Shown here: piece by piece, positions 1 to 9,472 of the stretch
How positions within the stretch are numbered: position 1 is the first letter of the stretch
Layout of the letters: every line of letters starts with the position of its first letter
Assembly (NCBI GenBank): GCA_902793465.1
Contig: CADBDT010000039.1
Location: 1-35,275, forward strand
Origin: an uncultured Coriobacteriaceae bacterium
GTDB lineage: Bacteria; Actinomycetota; Coriobacteriia; Coriobacteriales; Atopobiaceae
Direction: 5' to 3'
Length of the DNA: 35,275 nucleotides
Position numbers and translations under genes: made by a program
Notes under the pieces: model-generated
Database searches by the model: none
What the model was told of the DNA's origin: nothing
The model's input: only the letters and a program-made list of their open reading frames with translations

Positions 1-1
1 C

Positions 2-1087
2 ATGCTTGCGGGCCAGTTCCTGGTGGACGCCCTCTGGTCGCGCTTCGGAAACTGGTGCTACTTCTGCTTCAACCCCGTCAGGCGAACGGTGCTGGTCTAC
101 CGCAGCGAGCAGGACAGGCGCAGGTTCGGCAGCATCAGCGGCAAGCCCGTCGAGCGTCTCTACGAGGTCGTGGAGGAGGTCCAGTACGACGGCGACTTCG
201 AGGGGCTGAGGGAGCGGCTGGACGGCTACGACGCCGTGTTCGTGGCGGGCGTGAACCACGGGTGCCGCAACGGCATAATAAAGCACTGCAAGGAGCGCGG
301 CATCCCCGTGCTCTTCCTTCCCCACGTGGGCGACGTGATAATGCGCGAGGCGCTCCACGTGACCACGCTCGACTCGCCGGTGCTCTACGTGGGGCGCTCG
401 AGGCTGAGGCCGGAGTACCGCATCGTCAAGCGCGCGTTCGACATATGCGCGTCGCTCGCGGGTATCGTGTTGCTGAGCCCCATAATGGCGGTGACGGCCG
501 TCGCCATAAAGCTCTACGACCGCGGGCCGGCGCTGTACAAGCAGGTGCGCCTTACCAAGGACGGTAGGGAGTTCGAGATCTGGAAGTTCCGCTCCATGCG
601 CGTGGACGCCGAGGCCGACGGCGTGGCAAGGCTGAGCACGGGCGAGGGGGACAGCAGGATTACGCCCGTGGGCAGGTTCGCGCGCAAGTGCAGGCTCGAC
701 GAGCTGCCGCAGCTCTTCAACATCCTGGCGGGAGACATGAGCGTGGTGGGCCCACGTCCGGAGAGGCCCGAGATTGCCGAGCAGTACTACGAGCAGATTC
801 CCGACTTCAGGCTGCGCCTGCAGGTGAAGGCCGGCCTCACGGGCTACGCGCAGGTGTACGGCAAGTACAGCACCGACCCCTACGAGAAGCTCGAGTTCGA
901 CCTGCTCTACATAAGCGAGATGTCCGCGCTCACAGACCTCAGGCTGATGTTTGCCACGCTCGCGATACTCGGTAAGGCCGAGAGCACCGAGGGTGTGAAG
1001 GGCGTGACGGCGCTGGAGGGAACGGCCTTGGAGACAGCGGCTAACGAATTCGAGCAAGTAGATTTCATAGAGAAGGCGAGACAGTAA
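2..1087 (+). CDS. Polyprenyl-phosphate sugar-1-phosphate transferase (5' partial)
   Basis: Initiating transferase of polysaccharide synthesis: it moves a sugar-1-phosphate from a nucleotide sugar to undecaprenyl phosphate at the membrane. The C-terminal half (about residues 139-330) has the bacterial sugar transferase hallmarks: KRAFDICASLAGIVLLSP (start of the membrane hairpin), KFRSMRVDAE, LDELPQLFNIL, GDMSVVGPRPERPE and KAGLTGYAQVYGKY. The first 130 residues look like the Rossmann-like CoA-binding_3 part of the long (about 460 residue) family members, without the expected N-terminal membrane helices. The ATG at base 2 is therefore probably internal, and the real start lies upstream of the window. 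The stop overlaps the next start by one base (TAATG), so the two genes are probably co-translated. The specific sugar cannot be read from the sequence. Confidence 0.9.
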   Translation: MLAGQFLVDALWSRFGNWCYFCFNPVRRTVLVYRSEQDRRRFGSISGKPVERLYEVVEEVQYDGDFEGLRERLDGYDAVFVAGVNHGCRNGIIKHCKERGIPVLFLPHVGDVIMREALHVTTLDSPVLYVGRSRLRPEYRIVKRAFDICASLAGIVLLSPIMAVTAVAIKLYDRGPALYKQVRLTKDGREFEIWKFRSMRVDAEADGVARLSTGEGDSRITPVGRFARKCRLDELPQLFNILAGDMSVVGPRPERPEIAEQYYEQIPDFRLRLQVKAGLTGYAQVYGKYSTDPYEKLEFDLLYISEMSALTDLRLMFATLAILGKAESTEGVKGVTALEGTALETAANEFEQVDFIEKARQ

Positions 1088-2268
1088 TGCCCAAGGTGCT
1101 TTACGTGGCTACCGTGGTTAAGACGCATATTATGGAGTTCCATGTGCCCTACTTGAAGATGCTCAAGGATATGGGCTGGGAGACCGCTGTCGCCGCGCGT
1201 AATGACTACGAAGACCCAAGCGATTGCGTGATACCATATTGCGACGAGTACTTTGACGTTCCCTTCGAGCGTAACCCGCTTAAACCCGGCAATATCCGCG
1301 CATATCATCAACTCAAAGACATCGTCGAAGAGGGAAACTACGATATAGTTCATGTTCATACCCCAGTAGGTGCCATGCTGGGTAGACTTGCAGCAAGAGC
1401 GTGGAGGCGCGAAGGCAAGACAACGATCGTCTACACAGCGCACGGATTCCATTTCTTCAAAGGCGCGCCACCTCTAAACTGGCTCGTATACTTTCCCGTT
1501 GAGTGGGCATGCTCTTGGCTTACCGATGTGCTCATAACGATTAACAAGGAGGACTATGAGCGCGCTAAGAGGTTGCTTCATGCTAAAGAGATTATCTACG
1601 TGCCCGGCGTCGGAATAGACGTAGAGAGGTTCGCGCCAAAGCCCGGCGTGCGGGAGGCGATGAGGGCGGAGCTGGGTCTTGCCGACGATGATTATGCGCT
1701 ATTGTCCGTGGGTGAGCTCATCCCACGCAAGAATCACCGGGTTGTGATTCATGCCCTCGGCCTGCTCAAGGAGCGAGGCGAGCTGGGGAACCTCAGGTAC
1801 ATCGTTTGCGGTCACGGTCCACTTAAAGAGACACTCGAGTCCCTGGCGCGTGATATTGGAGTCGGAGAGAGTGTATCGCTCCTTGGGTATAGGGACGATG
1901 TGCCTAAAGTGATGGCTGCTTGCGACACATTTGTGTTCCCTTCGCTACAGGAGGGTCTGCCCGTGGCAGTTATGGAGGCTATGGCAGCGGGCCTGCCAGT
2001 TATCTGCCCAAAGATTCGTGGCTGTGTTGACCTCGTACAGGACGGAGTCACAGGACTCCTGCTGGAGAAGTCCGATGCGGAGTGCGTGGCCGCTCAGATC
2101 GGGCGCCTTATACACGATCCCGAGCTCCGCTCGTTGCTTGCGGCTCATGCTCGTTTGCATGTGAGAGAATTTGATCTTGAGCATGCCCTTTTGGCTGTTG
2201 CGTCTGTGTACGAGACGGTGTTGTGTGACACAAAACGTCAAGGAGGAAGGAATTCGGTGAGGTTATAG
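1087..2268 (+). CDS. Glycosyltransferase family 4 (EpsD/CapM-like)
   Basis: GT-B glycosyltransferase of 393 residues, probably a retaining enzyme adding a sugar to the lipid-linked repeat unit on the cytoplasmic face. The acceptor-side N-terminal half has HVHTPVGAMLGRLAAR and YTAHGFHFFKGAP, typical of EpsD/CapM-type enzymes acting early in exopolysaccharide assembly. The donor-side half has SVGELIPRKNH, GHGPLKETL and the EX7E motif, E289 to E297, in QEGLPVAVMEAMAAGLP. It overlaps the upstream sugar transferase by one base, so it may encode the second step after initiation. No signal peptide is visible. Donor and acceptor are unknown. Confidence 0.92.
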   Translation: MPKVLYVATVVKTHIMEFHVPYLKMLKDMGWETAVAARNDYEDPSDCVIPYCDEYFDVPFERNPLKPGNIRAYHQLKDIVEEGNYDIVHVHTPVGAMLGRLAARAWRREGKTTIVYTAHGFHFFKGAPPLNWLVYFPVEWACSWLTDVLITINKEDYERAKRLLHAKEIIYVPGVGIDVERFAPKPGVREAMRAELGLADDDYALLSVGELIPRKNHRVVIHALGLLKERGELGNLRYIVCGHGPLKETLESLARDIGVGESVSLLGYRDDVPKVMAACDTFVFPSLQEGLPVAVMEAMAAGLPVICPKIRGCVDLVQDGVTGLLLEKSDAECVAAQIGRLIHDPELRSLLAAHARLHVREFDLEHALLAVASVYETVLCDTKRQGGRNSVRL

Positions 2269-2839
2269 AGGCACTACCCATGTTGCGGGAGTCTCCGTAC
2301 TTTGTGATTGTGGGATAGTCTCGTTGCATAGCCTGCTAGAAGAACTCATCGAAAGCATGGGGACTAAGTATAGAGCGAGACTTATGGGGTGCGGGAAGAA
2401 CTCCCAGGCGTCTTGATCTCCACGGTTTGCTCTGTGTACTCGTCATTTCAGGAATCGTAGCATGTAGTGCTCACAATGACGATTGCGTGCGAGTTTTCGC
2501 GTGATGCGGAAAGAGTCTAGGCCAATGTCGACTTGTCCGGCAGCGGGTACCGCATATATTTCTATCTAAAGCGATTGATCGGGGTCGGAAAGACGCATGT
2601 GTAGCTGATTGCGTACTCCTTGGAAGAACGCGAGGTGGTAGGTGTGGCAAGTAGGGAGTGTTTTTCGGCGTTCTGTCTATATGCGCTTAACAAAGTGATG
2701 GTGGCTAAAATATATAGACTGAAATACCGAATATGTAATGAAGACTACAAATGTGAACTAGTTTAAAAGTGCAAGCTTCCATTTAGCTGCACTCGAAGAC
2801 TGGTTTCTTATATAGTATTAGAACAATAGGCAGGAAGTA
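2269..2839. other. Gene-free gap in the polysaccharide locus
   Basis: 571 bases with no convincing open frame on either strand and no recognisable RNA gene. Base composition becomes AT-rich towards the right end. No strong hairpin follows the upstream stop codon. The stretch just before 2840 holds TATAGT at about 2812, a possible -10 box without a convincing -35. It may be decayed coding DNA, but I recognise no protein fragment in it. Confidence 0.5.
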
Positions 2840-4015
2840 ATGAACGAGCATATTCTGCCGTGGGATTGCAAAGCATTCACTCTGCTAGTGGTTCTCTACC
2901 CGATACTGCATCTCTACGGTATTGGGTTGCCGAACGTATCTGTCGCGGACGTAATGCTAGCGGTGTTTATAGCCTACGACTTAACGCGGATGGTGGGGAC
3001 GCGAGAGTTGCATCTTTATCCCGAGTGGATTCCCTTCGCTGTCTACGTGCTGTTTGCCGTGATGCTCGGGGACGCATCTTCCGAAATGCTTGCAGGCTTA
3101 CGGTTCCTCGCATATCTGTATTCTGTGGCCTGGCTGACGCCGAATTACTTCGACTTTTCGTATGGAGTCGTAGTCCTCGAGAAGGCTGTAATCGCTGCGT
3201 CGGCTTGGGCGATCGTTCAGGCAATTGGAATCTACGCCTTTGGGAGATACATACCTGGAACGCTCAACTTCCTACCCATCATGCGTGAGGATTTGCTTAC
3301 CTATGGGGAGGGGTACAGATCTGGCGTCCTAAGGGTGAGATCATTCTTCGGCGAGCCAGCCCACTTTGCCGCGTACGTTCTGCTTTACATTCAGCTAGTC
3401 CTCGACGTCTATGGCGTCTCGAAGAGACGGAGGAGGCTTGTGCTCGCTGTAGCCGCATTAGTCTTCTCGGTTTCGAATCTAGGCTACATCGGCCTCGCCT
3501 GGGTGTGGTTCGTCTACTTCGCAAGCCGCCTCACTTCGGCTGCGAAGACAGGGGTTGTGGATGTCCGAGGTCTCTTGGGAGGCATAGCCAGTGCGTTGAC
3601 CCTTCCCGCATTCCTGGCCTGGTTCACGAATACGGAAGTCTTCGCAACATTCGTGAGGAGGATTGACCCAGAAGGCGGTTCAGTCAGGGGACGGCTCGAC
3701 GGGTACTACGTTTTCCAGCCTGGAGTCGTGGGCGATCAAGCTATCCGGGTTTTCGGGCATGGGTTCGATGATAGCCAGGTCATACATTACCTCCCTTCGA
3801 TACCGCTATTCTACTGGCGCTTCGGGTACTTGGGTACGGCTCTGTTCTTTCTGGCGGTACTGATCAGCCTGTCGAGAAACAGGGAAAGGGCTGGTCTCCA
3901 CGTCGTCCTGTTATTTATATTACTTGGCATTGGGTCAGAACTCTTTGCTTCATACCTACTGATTCTTTTCATGGCATTCGTAAATACATGTTGCACAGAC
4001 AAGGGCATCCAATGA
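2840..4015 (+). CDS. Wzy-like polysaccharide polymerase, multi-pass membrane protein
   Basis: A 391-residue protein with about ten hydrophobic segments, fitting an O-antigen/EPS polymerase that joins repeat units on the outer face of the membrane. The best clue is RVRSFFGEPAHFAAYVLLY in the middle of the protein, the R-x-F/EP-x-H pattern often seen in Wzy/EpsG/WzyE-type polymerases, followed by a long hydrophilic loop with several Arg (RRIDPEGGSVRGRLDGYY). Wzy sequences are very divergent, so the call rests on topology, this motif and the neighbours (glycosyltransferases, flippase). An AGGAAG ribosome site lies just before ATG 2840. The stop overlaps the GT8 start (ATGA at 4012). An O-antigen ligase-like role is the main alternative. 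Confidence 0.72.
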   Translation: MNEHILPWDCKAFTLLVVLYPILHLYGIGLPNVSVADVMLAVFIAYDLTRMVGTRELHLYPEWIPFAVYVLFAVMLGDASSEMLAGLRFLAYLYSVAWLTPNYFDFSYGVVVLEKAVIAASAWAIVQAIGIYAFGRYIPGTLNFLPIMREDLLTYGEGYRSGVLRVRSFFGEPAHFAAYVLLYIQLVLDVYGVSKRRRRLVLAVAALVFSVSNLGYIGLAWVWFVYFASRLTSAAKTGVVDVRGLLGGIASALTLPAFLAWFTNTEVFATFVRRIDPEGGSVRGRLDGYYVFQPGVVGDQAIRVFGHGFDDSQVIHYLPSIPLFYWRFGYLGTALFFLAVLISLSRNRERAGLHVVLLFILLGIGSELFASYLLILFMAFVNTCCTDKGIQ

Positions 4016-4977
4016 AGATTATTTATGCAAGTGATGACAATTACTTCACGTATGTAGCCGTATCTGTTTCGACGTTACTCAAGAGCAATTCTCAGAATCC
4101 GATAGAGATTTGCTATATTCATCAAGATGTGACCGAAGAGCACCTCAGACTCCTCAGTGAAATCGTGGAGAAGCGAGGGATGGAAATAGAGCTCCGGCAA
4201 TTCGATATGCCTCCCGTTTTGGAAGATCTGCCCGCTTTTGCCGCAAGCAAGACCACGTGGGCAAAGTTCTTCTTCGCAAGCATGTTTCCTGATGACGACA
4301 GGGTGCTCTTCCTCGACCCCGATACGCTGGTGCTCGATGACCTATCCGAACTCTTTAAATTAGACATGGGAGGGAACCTTATCGCTGGTGTGCCAGAATG
4401 CCTCCCCGCATACCATAGGCGTGCATCCAAGCTAAGCGAGTCGGACGTCTACATCAATGGCGGGATGGTCTTGTGCAACCTTGCTCAATGGAGAGCCGAG
4501 GGTTTCGAGAACAGGGCCGTCGATCGCCTGCACGAAACCAAGATCAACCTCAACTATGACCAGGGAGTGATTAACGAACTGTGCAAGGGGAGAGTGCTGC
4601 GGCTCGATGCACGGTTCTGCGTACTCGCGGAAATGTTTTATCTGAAGTCAGCGGAGAGGCTCTCGAAGCGATTCGGCTTCAAGCAGTACTACAGCCAAAG
4701 CGAGATTAATGAAGCTGTCGAGAACCCAGCAATCGTACACTTCACCGGATTCCTCTATCTGAAACCTTACTCGAAGAACTGCACCCACCCGTATGCCCCC
4801 CTCTTCTGGCGCGAGGCCGAGGCCCTAGCATTGGGTTTCGTTGCAAACGAATCGGAATTGAACAAAAAGCAGCGTCTTAGAAAACATGTCCTCGACACCT
4901 TCCCCTTTCGCTGCTTTCTGGCTCTCGAGTGGGTCTTCGATTTCCGTCGATCATATCTGCTCACAAAGGGGAAATGA
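4012..4977 (+). CDS. Glycosyltransferase family 8
   Basis: A 321-residue GT-A enzyme of the LgtC/GspA type, transferring a hexose (often Gal or Glc) from a UDP-sugar. It opens with [22 protein letters not shown], the usual GT8 first strand. The metal-binding DxD is D102-P-D104 in [14 protein letters not shown], and an internal [10 protein letters not shown] and a late HFTG..LKPY match the family's NaG and HxxGxxKPW regions. I start it at ATG 4012, eight codons inside the longest frame, because this ATG forms an ATGA overlap with the polymerase stop and leaves the family N-terminus intact. Its own stop overlaps the acetyltransferase start. The acceptor is unknown. Confidence 0.9.
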   Translation: MKIIYASDDNYFTYVAVSVSTLLKSNSQNPIEICYIHQDVTEEHLRLLSEIVEKRGMEIELRQFDMPPVLEDLPAFAASKTTWAKFFFASMFPDDDRVLFLDPDTLVLDDLSELFKLDMGGNLIAGVPECLPAYHRRASKLSESDVYINGGMVLCNLAQWRAEGFENRAVDRLHETKINLNYDQGVINELCKGRVLRLDARFCVLAEMFYLKSAERLSKRFGFKQYYSQSEINEAVENPAIVHFTGFLYLKPYSKNCTHPYAPLFWREAEALALGFVANESELNKKQRLRKHVLDTFPFRCFLALEWVFDFRRSYLLTKGK

Positions 4978-5618
4978 TGCTGTACCAAGTTATGAAGGAC
5001 TGCAAAGTAATTATTCACAAAGAGATCTTCAAATCTAAGTGGCGAAAGAGAAATGTGCGCAATAGCACAGTGATAGGAGAGTATTTCTTCGATCAGGAAT
5101 TGGTGCATATTGGACGCGGTACATACGGCACCCTAAATATTGTGATGTTTTCAGGAAAAGCCAACCTAACGATTGGCAGCTACTGTTCGATTGCCTCGAA
5201 CGTGACGTTTATCGTGAGAGGAGAGCACGATATGTCAAATGTCTCCACGTACCCTTTCAAACGGCAGTTGCTATCGGGAAGCTCGGAGGCAGGCTCTAAA
5301 GGTGACATCGTTGTTGCTGATGACGTGTGGTTCGGCTTCGGTTCGACTATTCTTTCCGGGGTGCGAATTGGACAAGGGGCGGTTGTTGCAGCGGGCGCAG
5401 TTGTGACTCGCGATGTCGAGCCGTATTCCATAGTTGCTGGCGTTCCAGCGAAGAAGGTCGGAGACCGATTTGCGCCCGAGGTCGCACGGCAGTTACTGCA
5501 GATAAGCTGGAATGAGTTTGACGAACATTCCGCAGAAAGATTGTGCGATGTTCTATATACTTCTGTGTCTACATCAAACGTTGCAAGCATTGTCGATTCA
5601 ATAAAGCACTTAGGATAA
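4974..5618 (+). CDS. CatB-type (xenobiotic) hexapeptide acetyltransferase
   Basis: A left-handed beta-helix O-acetyltransferase of 214 residues, probably acetylating a sugar of the repeat unit with acetyl-CoA. Hexapeptide turns are seen in [15 protein letters not shown] and [32 protein letters not shown], with the closing [26 protein letters not shown] holds the histidine and the STYPF block that mark the CatB/Vat branch. The start at 4974 (ATGA overlap) and the ATG at 4977 differ by one codon; AAGGGG lies just upstream. Two hairpins follow directly after the stop, suggesting the end of the 2840-5618 unit. A resistance role is unlikely in this context. Confidence 0.88.
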   Translation: MMLYQVMKDCKVIIHKEIFKSKWRKRNVRNSTVIGEYFFDQELVHIGRGTYGTLNIVMFSGKANLTIGSYCSIASNVTFIVRGEHDMSNVSTYPFKRQLLSGSSEAGSKGDIVVADDVWFGFGSTILSGVRIGQGAVVAAGAVVTRDVEPYSIVAGVPAKKVGDRFAPEVARQLLQISWNEFDEHSAERLCDVLYTSVSTSNVASIVDSIKHLG

Positions 5619-5626
5619 ATCATTTT

Positions 5627-5658
5627 CAAGCTATTTGGTCTATAGCCAAATTAGCTTG
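5627..5658 (+). terminator. Hairpin after the acetyltransferase gene
   Basis: Left arm CAAGCTATTTGG (5627-5638) and right arm CCAAATTAGCTTG (5646-5658) pair over 12 bp with one bulged T and a 7-base loop. It starts eight bases after the stop codon. No U tract follows, so it may be a weak terminator or an mRNA 3'-end stabiliser. Confidence 0.5.
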
Positions 5659-5705
5659 GTGAGTAACATACTCATCAATATTATTGCTATATTGATACGA
5701 CCTAA

Positions 5706-5741
5706 AAGGAATGCTAATTCATTATTGGTGAATCATTCCTT
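5706..5741 (+). terminator. Second tandem hairpin after the acetyltransferase gene
   Basis: AAGGAATG (5706-5713) pairs with CATTCCTT (5734-5741), and an inner ATTCA pairs with TGAAT after a 3-base bulge; the loop is 7 bases. With the hairpin 50 bases upstream it makes a tandem pair. A short AT-rich stretch but no clear T-run follows. Confidence 0.4.
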
Positions 5742-6078
5742 GAAACAGCAAAACAGTATTGCGTTGGCATTTTTGGACCCATCTTAGACTTTATGTATGG
5801 CTTACAATATAACGGTTGTCGGCTGTGAACTGGAACAATCTAGATAATGCAGCTTTTAAATAGAATTGACAAGATTTCATACGAAGATATGTCCTACAAA
5901 TACTGAACAAGAGGTTACTAGTATAAAGAATGCTTGGCGATTCTCATATTGAATGATAAATAAATTATTGATATAGATGTGAGTGATCCACTGTTATACA
6001 TGAAAAAGCATAACAGACTGATGCCAGTAATGCTCATGCACAGAGTCCGAATAACTAATGTTACCTTTTTTGGGATAG
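5742..6078. other. AT-rich leader before the flippase gene
   Basis: About 340 bases, clearly more AT-rich than the genes, with no open frame worth calling. It probably carries the promoter for the downstream flippase/GT4 pair. A TTGACA lies at 5866-5871 but has no good -10 at the right distance. Confidence 0.5.
5949..5977 (+). promoter_or_regulatory. Candidate promoter for the flippase gene
   Basis: TTGAAT (5949-5954), a 17-base spacer and TATAGA (5972-5977) lie about 100 bases upstream of ATG 6079. Each box matches four of six consensus positions, and the region is AT-rich, so chance matches are likely. Confidence 0.3.
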
Positions 6079-7629
6079 ATGAAAGTGAACAAGTCTAGAA
6101 CAGAGGCGGTTATCAAGAACTCCTCCGTCATGGTGTTATTGCAAATCCTCAAGCTTGGCATCATGTTTGTGCAGAGAACAGTACTGGTGAAGCTAATGCC
6201 AGTCGAGTACCTCGGCATAGAGGGGCTCTTTAGCAACATCCTGCAGTTGCTGAACCTTTTTGAGCTGGGCATAGGAAGCGCTCTCACATATGCCATGTAC
6301 AGGCCAATGGCTGAAGGTGACGAGTACAAGCTCTCACAATTGATGCTTCTCTACAAGAAGGCCTACACCGTCATAGGGGCACTGATTCTTGTGGTTGGAT
6401 TATCAATGGTTCCCTTTCTCGGGGGAGTCTTCCGGGAAGCGCCCGATGTCGCTAACTTGCCACTGATATTCTCGATGTACGTATTCAACACGGCCGTTTC
6501 TTATTTCTTTGTCTATCAAACATCTATCCTAGTGGTGTCGCAGGAGCAGTTCATCGTCTACGTTAATTCGTTCGTATTTACCATAGTGCAGAACATCATA
6601 CAGATCGTCGTCCTCTTCCTGACATGCGACTACATATGCTATTTCAGCGTGGCGATAGCATGCACAATTCTGACCAATGTAAGCGCATCCTTCTTGGCAC
6701 GAAGAAGGTACCCTTACATTGTTGAGAGGCCGAGCAAAAGGCTGCCGAAATCTGAGGTACGAGCGATTGCAGACAATGTCGCGGCAACTGCTCTGAATAA
6801 AATTGGCTGGACCGTGCAGAATGGCTTGGATTCCATCGTGATATCACGCTTCGTTGGTATCGTGGCAGTGGGAATGTACTCCAACTACCTTCTAGTCACA
6901 ACGGCGGCACTTGGAATGCTGCAGAAGTTCTACACTGCTCTGACCCCAAGCGTTGGCAACCTTGGCGCTAACGCAGATGCAGAGCATGCATCGAAGGTGT
7001 TCGCGAAAACGCTGCTTGCCACTGGTTTTCTCGCTTCTGTTACTACTGTATGCTTATATGCGTGTCTTCAACCGTTGATTGTGGCTTGGCTTGGTCGGGA
7101 ATTTCTCCTTCCCACTCACACATTGGCCTTAGTATGCGTGATGACATTCATGGCGATTATGCGTCGCTGCGCTTATACATTCGACGAGGCGTATGGCCTG
7201 TTCGTCCATTGTAAGCACAAACCAGTGGGCGAGTCGCTAACTAACGTTGTCATATCTGTTTTGCTCGCGCAGACGTTCGGAATAGACGGCGTCTTGCTCG
7301 GGACGATTGTCTCGCAGCTTGCGTTCTCATTCTGGATCGAGCCGCTGGTACTTTTCCGTTATGCCTTGGGACCAGGCATTAAATCGTACTTTTTAACATA
7401 CCTACGGGTGGCCTTAGTAACGTTGGCGTCGTCTGCAGTGTGCGCTTATATAGGCACATCCTTTGTGTGGGGCGAAGTGTCATTTTTCTCGGTAGCAGTG
7501 GCGGCACTGATTAGCCTTATTCTCTCGGCGGGGTTATATCACGTGGCATTCCGAAACTTCCCCGGCTACGAAGAGCTGATACGGGGAGCGCAGAATGCAA
7601 TTAATCGTTTGCAAAAGAAACACACATAG
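6079..7629 (+). CDS. Wzx-like oligosaccharide flippase
   Basis: A 516-residue polytopic protein of the polysaccharide transporter (MOP/MATE-like) superfamily, which would flip the undecaprenyl-linked repeat unit to the outer face. It has about 12-14 hydrophobic segments. The start KNSSVMVLLQILKLGIMFVQ and the following VEYLGIEGLFSNILQLLNLFELG fit the usual first two helices, and GSALTYAMYRPMAEGDEYK the first loop. Length is normal for the family. The ribosome site is weak (GGGATAG before ATG 6079). A GT4 gene follows after 42 bases. The polymerase 2 kb upstream completes a Wzx/Wzy-type pathway. Confidence 0.88.
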   Translation: MKVNKSRTEAVIKNSSVMVLLQILKLGIMFVQRTVLVKLMPVEYLGIEGLFSNILQLLNLFELGIGSALTYAMYRPMAEGDEYKLSQLMLLYKKAYTVIGALILVVGLSMVPFLGGVFREAPDVANLPLIFSMYVFNTAVSYFFVYQTSILVVSQEQFIVYVNSFVFTIVQNIIQIVVLFLTCDYICYFSVAIACTILTNVSASFLARRRYPYIVERPSKRLPKSEVRAIADNVAATALNKIGWTVQNGLDSIVISRFVGIVAVGMYSNYLLVTTAALGMLQKFYTALTPSVGNLGANADAEHASKVFAKTLLATGFLASVTTVCLYACLQPLIVAWLGREFLLPTHTLALVCVMTFMAIMRRCAYTFDEAYGLFVHCKHKPVGESLTNVVISVLLAQTFGIDGVLLGTIVSQLAFSFWIEPLVLFRYALGPGIKSYFLTYLRVALVTLASSAVCAYIGTSFVWGEVSFFSVAVAALISLILSAGLYHVAFRNFPGYEELIRGAQNAINRLQKKHT

Positions 7630-7671
7630 AACGTTAACCAGTCTGGCGCCATCCAAGTTAGGAGCTGACGC

Positions 7672-8793
7672 ATGCAGAGAATACTCCACATCCTTAATTC
7701 CATGAATATCGGAGGCACCGAAACGGTTCTTATGAACCTGGATCGGAAGGTTGATCGTTCCCGATATCAGTTCGATTTTGTGGTCCACTCGACCGACGAG
7801 GGTGCTTACGAGTCCGAGATTCGGGAACTCGGTGGCCGCGTGTTCAGGACGGAGAAGTACCTTGTCAAGAACTATCCCAGCTATTCGCGGTGGTGGCGCA
7901 TGTTTCTCGCTAACCATCCTGAGTATCAGATAGTCCACTGTCATCAGGGCAGTGTCGCACCGGTGTGCCTTCATGAAGCGAACCGTGCGGGACGCGTGTC
8001 CATCGCGCACAGCCACGGAACGAGGAACCCAGACCGATCTCCGCGTACGCTCGCCTGGGAATTGAACTCGTGGCCAACGCGCCATGTGGCGCAGCAATTT
8101 TTGGCATGCTCTGAGGAGGCAGGAGCTGACAGGTTTGGTTCGAAAGTCGCGCACTCTTCCCGGTTCCATGTCATGAAGAACGGCATCGACGTCAAGAAGT
8201 TTGAGTACAGTCCTGTCACGAGAGCTGAAGTCAGGACGCGCCTCGGAATTAGCGAAAGCACGCTGGTCGTAGGACACGCCGGTCGCCTTTCCCCCCCAAA
8301 AAACCACGATCAGATTATTACTGTGTTTTCCAGCGTAGCCAATAGGCGAATCGACGCCGTCCTGATGCTGGTCGGCAAGGGTGAGCGTGAACGAGAGATT
8401 AGGTCGCTTGCAAAGAGCCTGGGAATCGACGACAAGGTAATCTTTGCAGGCGCACACCCTAACGTGGAAGACTATTACAGTGCCATGGATGTCTTCTTGT
8501 TCCCCTCGCACTGGGAGGGCCTCGGCATGGTCGCCGTGGAGGCGCAGGCATCTGGGCTTCCCGTAATTGCTTCCAAGGCGGTGCCGACGCTGGCGGATGT
8601 CGGCGCGAATCTTTTCGAGAGGCTAGACCTTAGCGATAGCGTCGATACCTGGGCCGATGTAGTGCTGTCGCGTGCCGGCGGAAAAAGAGATGGCCGAGGT
8701 GCTAGGGCGGCACGTGAGGCCGGTTACGACATAGCCGACGTCGCCGAGTGGCTACAGGAGTACTACGAGGGACTTCTATTACTCAGCAAGTGA
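7672..8793 (+). CDS. Glycosyltransferase family 4 (EpsF-like)
   Basis: A 373-residue GT-B enzyme. The N-terminus MQRILHILNSMNIGGTETVL is the glycine-rich opening of EpsF-type GT4 enzymes. HCHQGSVAPVCL and IAHSHGTRNPDRS are acceptor-side motifs; GHAGRLSPPKNH, LVGKGERERE and HWEGLGMVAVEAQASGLPVIAS (with EX7E) form the donor site. AGGAG at about 7660 precedes ATG 7672. The last 40 residues are shorter and more charged than usual but keep a normal C-terminal helix. It probably adds a non-reducing sugar to the repeat unit; donor and linkage are unknown. Confidence 0.92.
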   Translation: MQRILHILNSMNIGGTETVLMNLDRKVDRSRYQFDFVVHSTDEGAYESEIRELGGRVFRTEKYLVKNYPSYSRWWRMFLANHPEYQIVHCHQGSVAPVCLHEANRAGRVSIAHSHGTRNPDRSPRTLAWELNSWPTRHVAQQFLACSEEAGADRFGSKVAHSSRFHVMKNGIDVKKFEYSPVTRAEVRTRLGISESTLVVGHAGRLSPPKNHDQIITVFSSVANRRIDAVLMLVGKGEREREIRSLAKSLGIDDKVIFAGAHPNVEDYYSAMDVFLFPSHWEGLGMVAVEAQASGLPVIASKAVPTLADVGANLFERLDLSDSVDTWADVVLSRAGGKRDGRGARAAREAGYDIADVAEWLQEYYEGLLLLSK

Positions 8794-9472
8794 TGGCGTG
8801 CCTGAGCCAAGCGTGTCCTCCAGCATCCCGAGGACGTACCATGTCGTATTAGGGTAGTTCTGGCTCCGTAAACAGGTCTATTTTTTCACGGGCTAATACG
8901 GGAGTCCATCTTCGGTAGATTTGTTTGTATATCGAAGGAGAGAGTGCTCGGGTTGGACCGCGAATTACAAATTATTAGTCGCGTGAGTACCTAAGTGTAG
9001 TTTCGATTGCCTCCGAGTATAGTTTAAGGTTTTGATGGATTTGCTGACCAGACCAAGAAATAAATCATTCGTTCCACAAACTTGGAGTAGGGAGGGTGGA
9101 GAAGGTGATAACTGGCCGTCCAAGGTAAAGGATATACAAGACATATCGGAGTGTACTCAAGAAACAAAACCTCGTGGAGGATCAGAGCTGTATAGCGTAG
9201 CCAAAGCTTTGTCACCTCACCTATTCCGCGGTCACTATCTGCTGCCGCATAATATGGGATGCTGTATTCAGCCCTTCCCTCATTGTGGCCACCTTGGACT
9301 TTACGCTTCTTAGTGCAGTTTTGGCGATCGTGATAATCTTGCGGCATGATGGCTCCCCAGAATTACTCAATGTGCGGTAGTAAACGATTATTGCGCGCGC
9401 TCTTTGATTCAGCGATCTGCATCGCTAGTGACATAAAAATGATGCTCATAACACAATTAGGGAGATTCGAGG
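8794..9472. other. Gene-free gap upstream of licD
   Basis: 679 bases with only short overlapping frames on both strands (largest about 107 codons), none with a recognisable domain or good ribosome site. Composition is mixed. A 6-bp stem AGCGAT/ATCGCT lies at about 9412. It may be decayed sequence from an earlier version of the locus. Confidence 0.5.

Noticed and set aside
9024..9347. 107-codon frame on the minus strand upstream of licD
   Set aside because: Overlaps an equally long frame on the other strand, has no domain and no convincing ribosome site.
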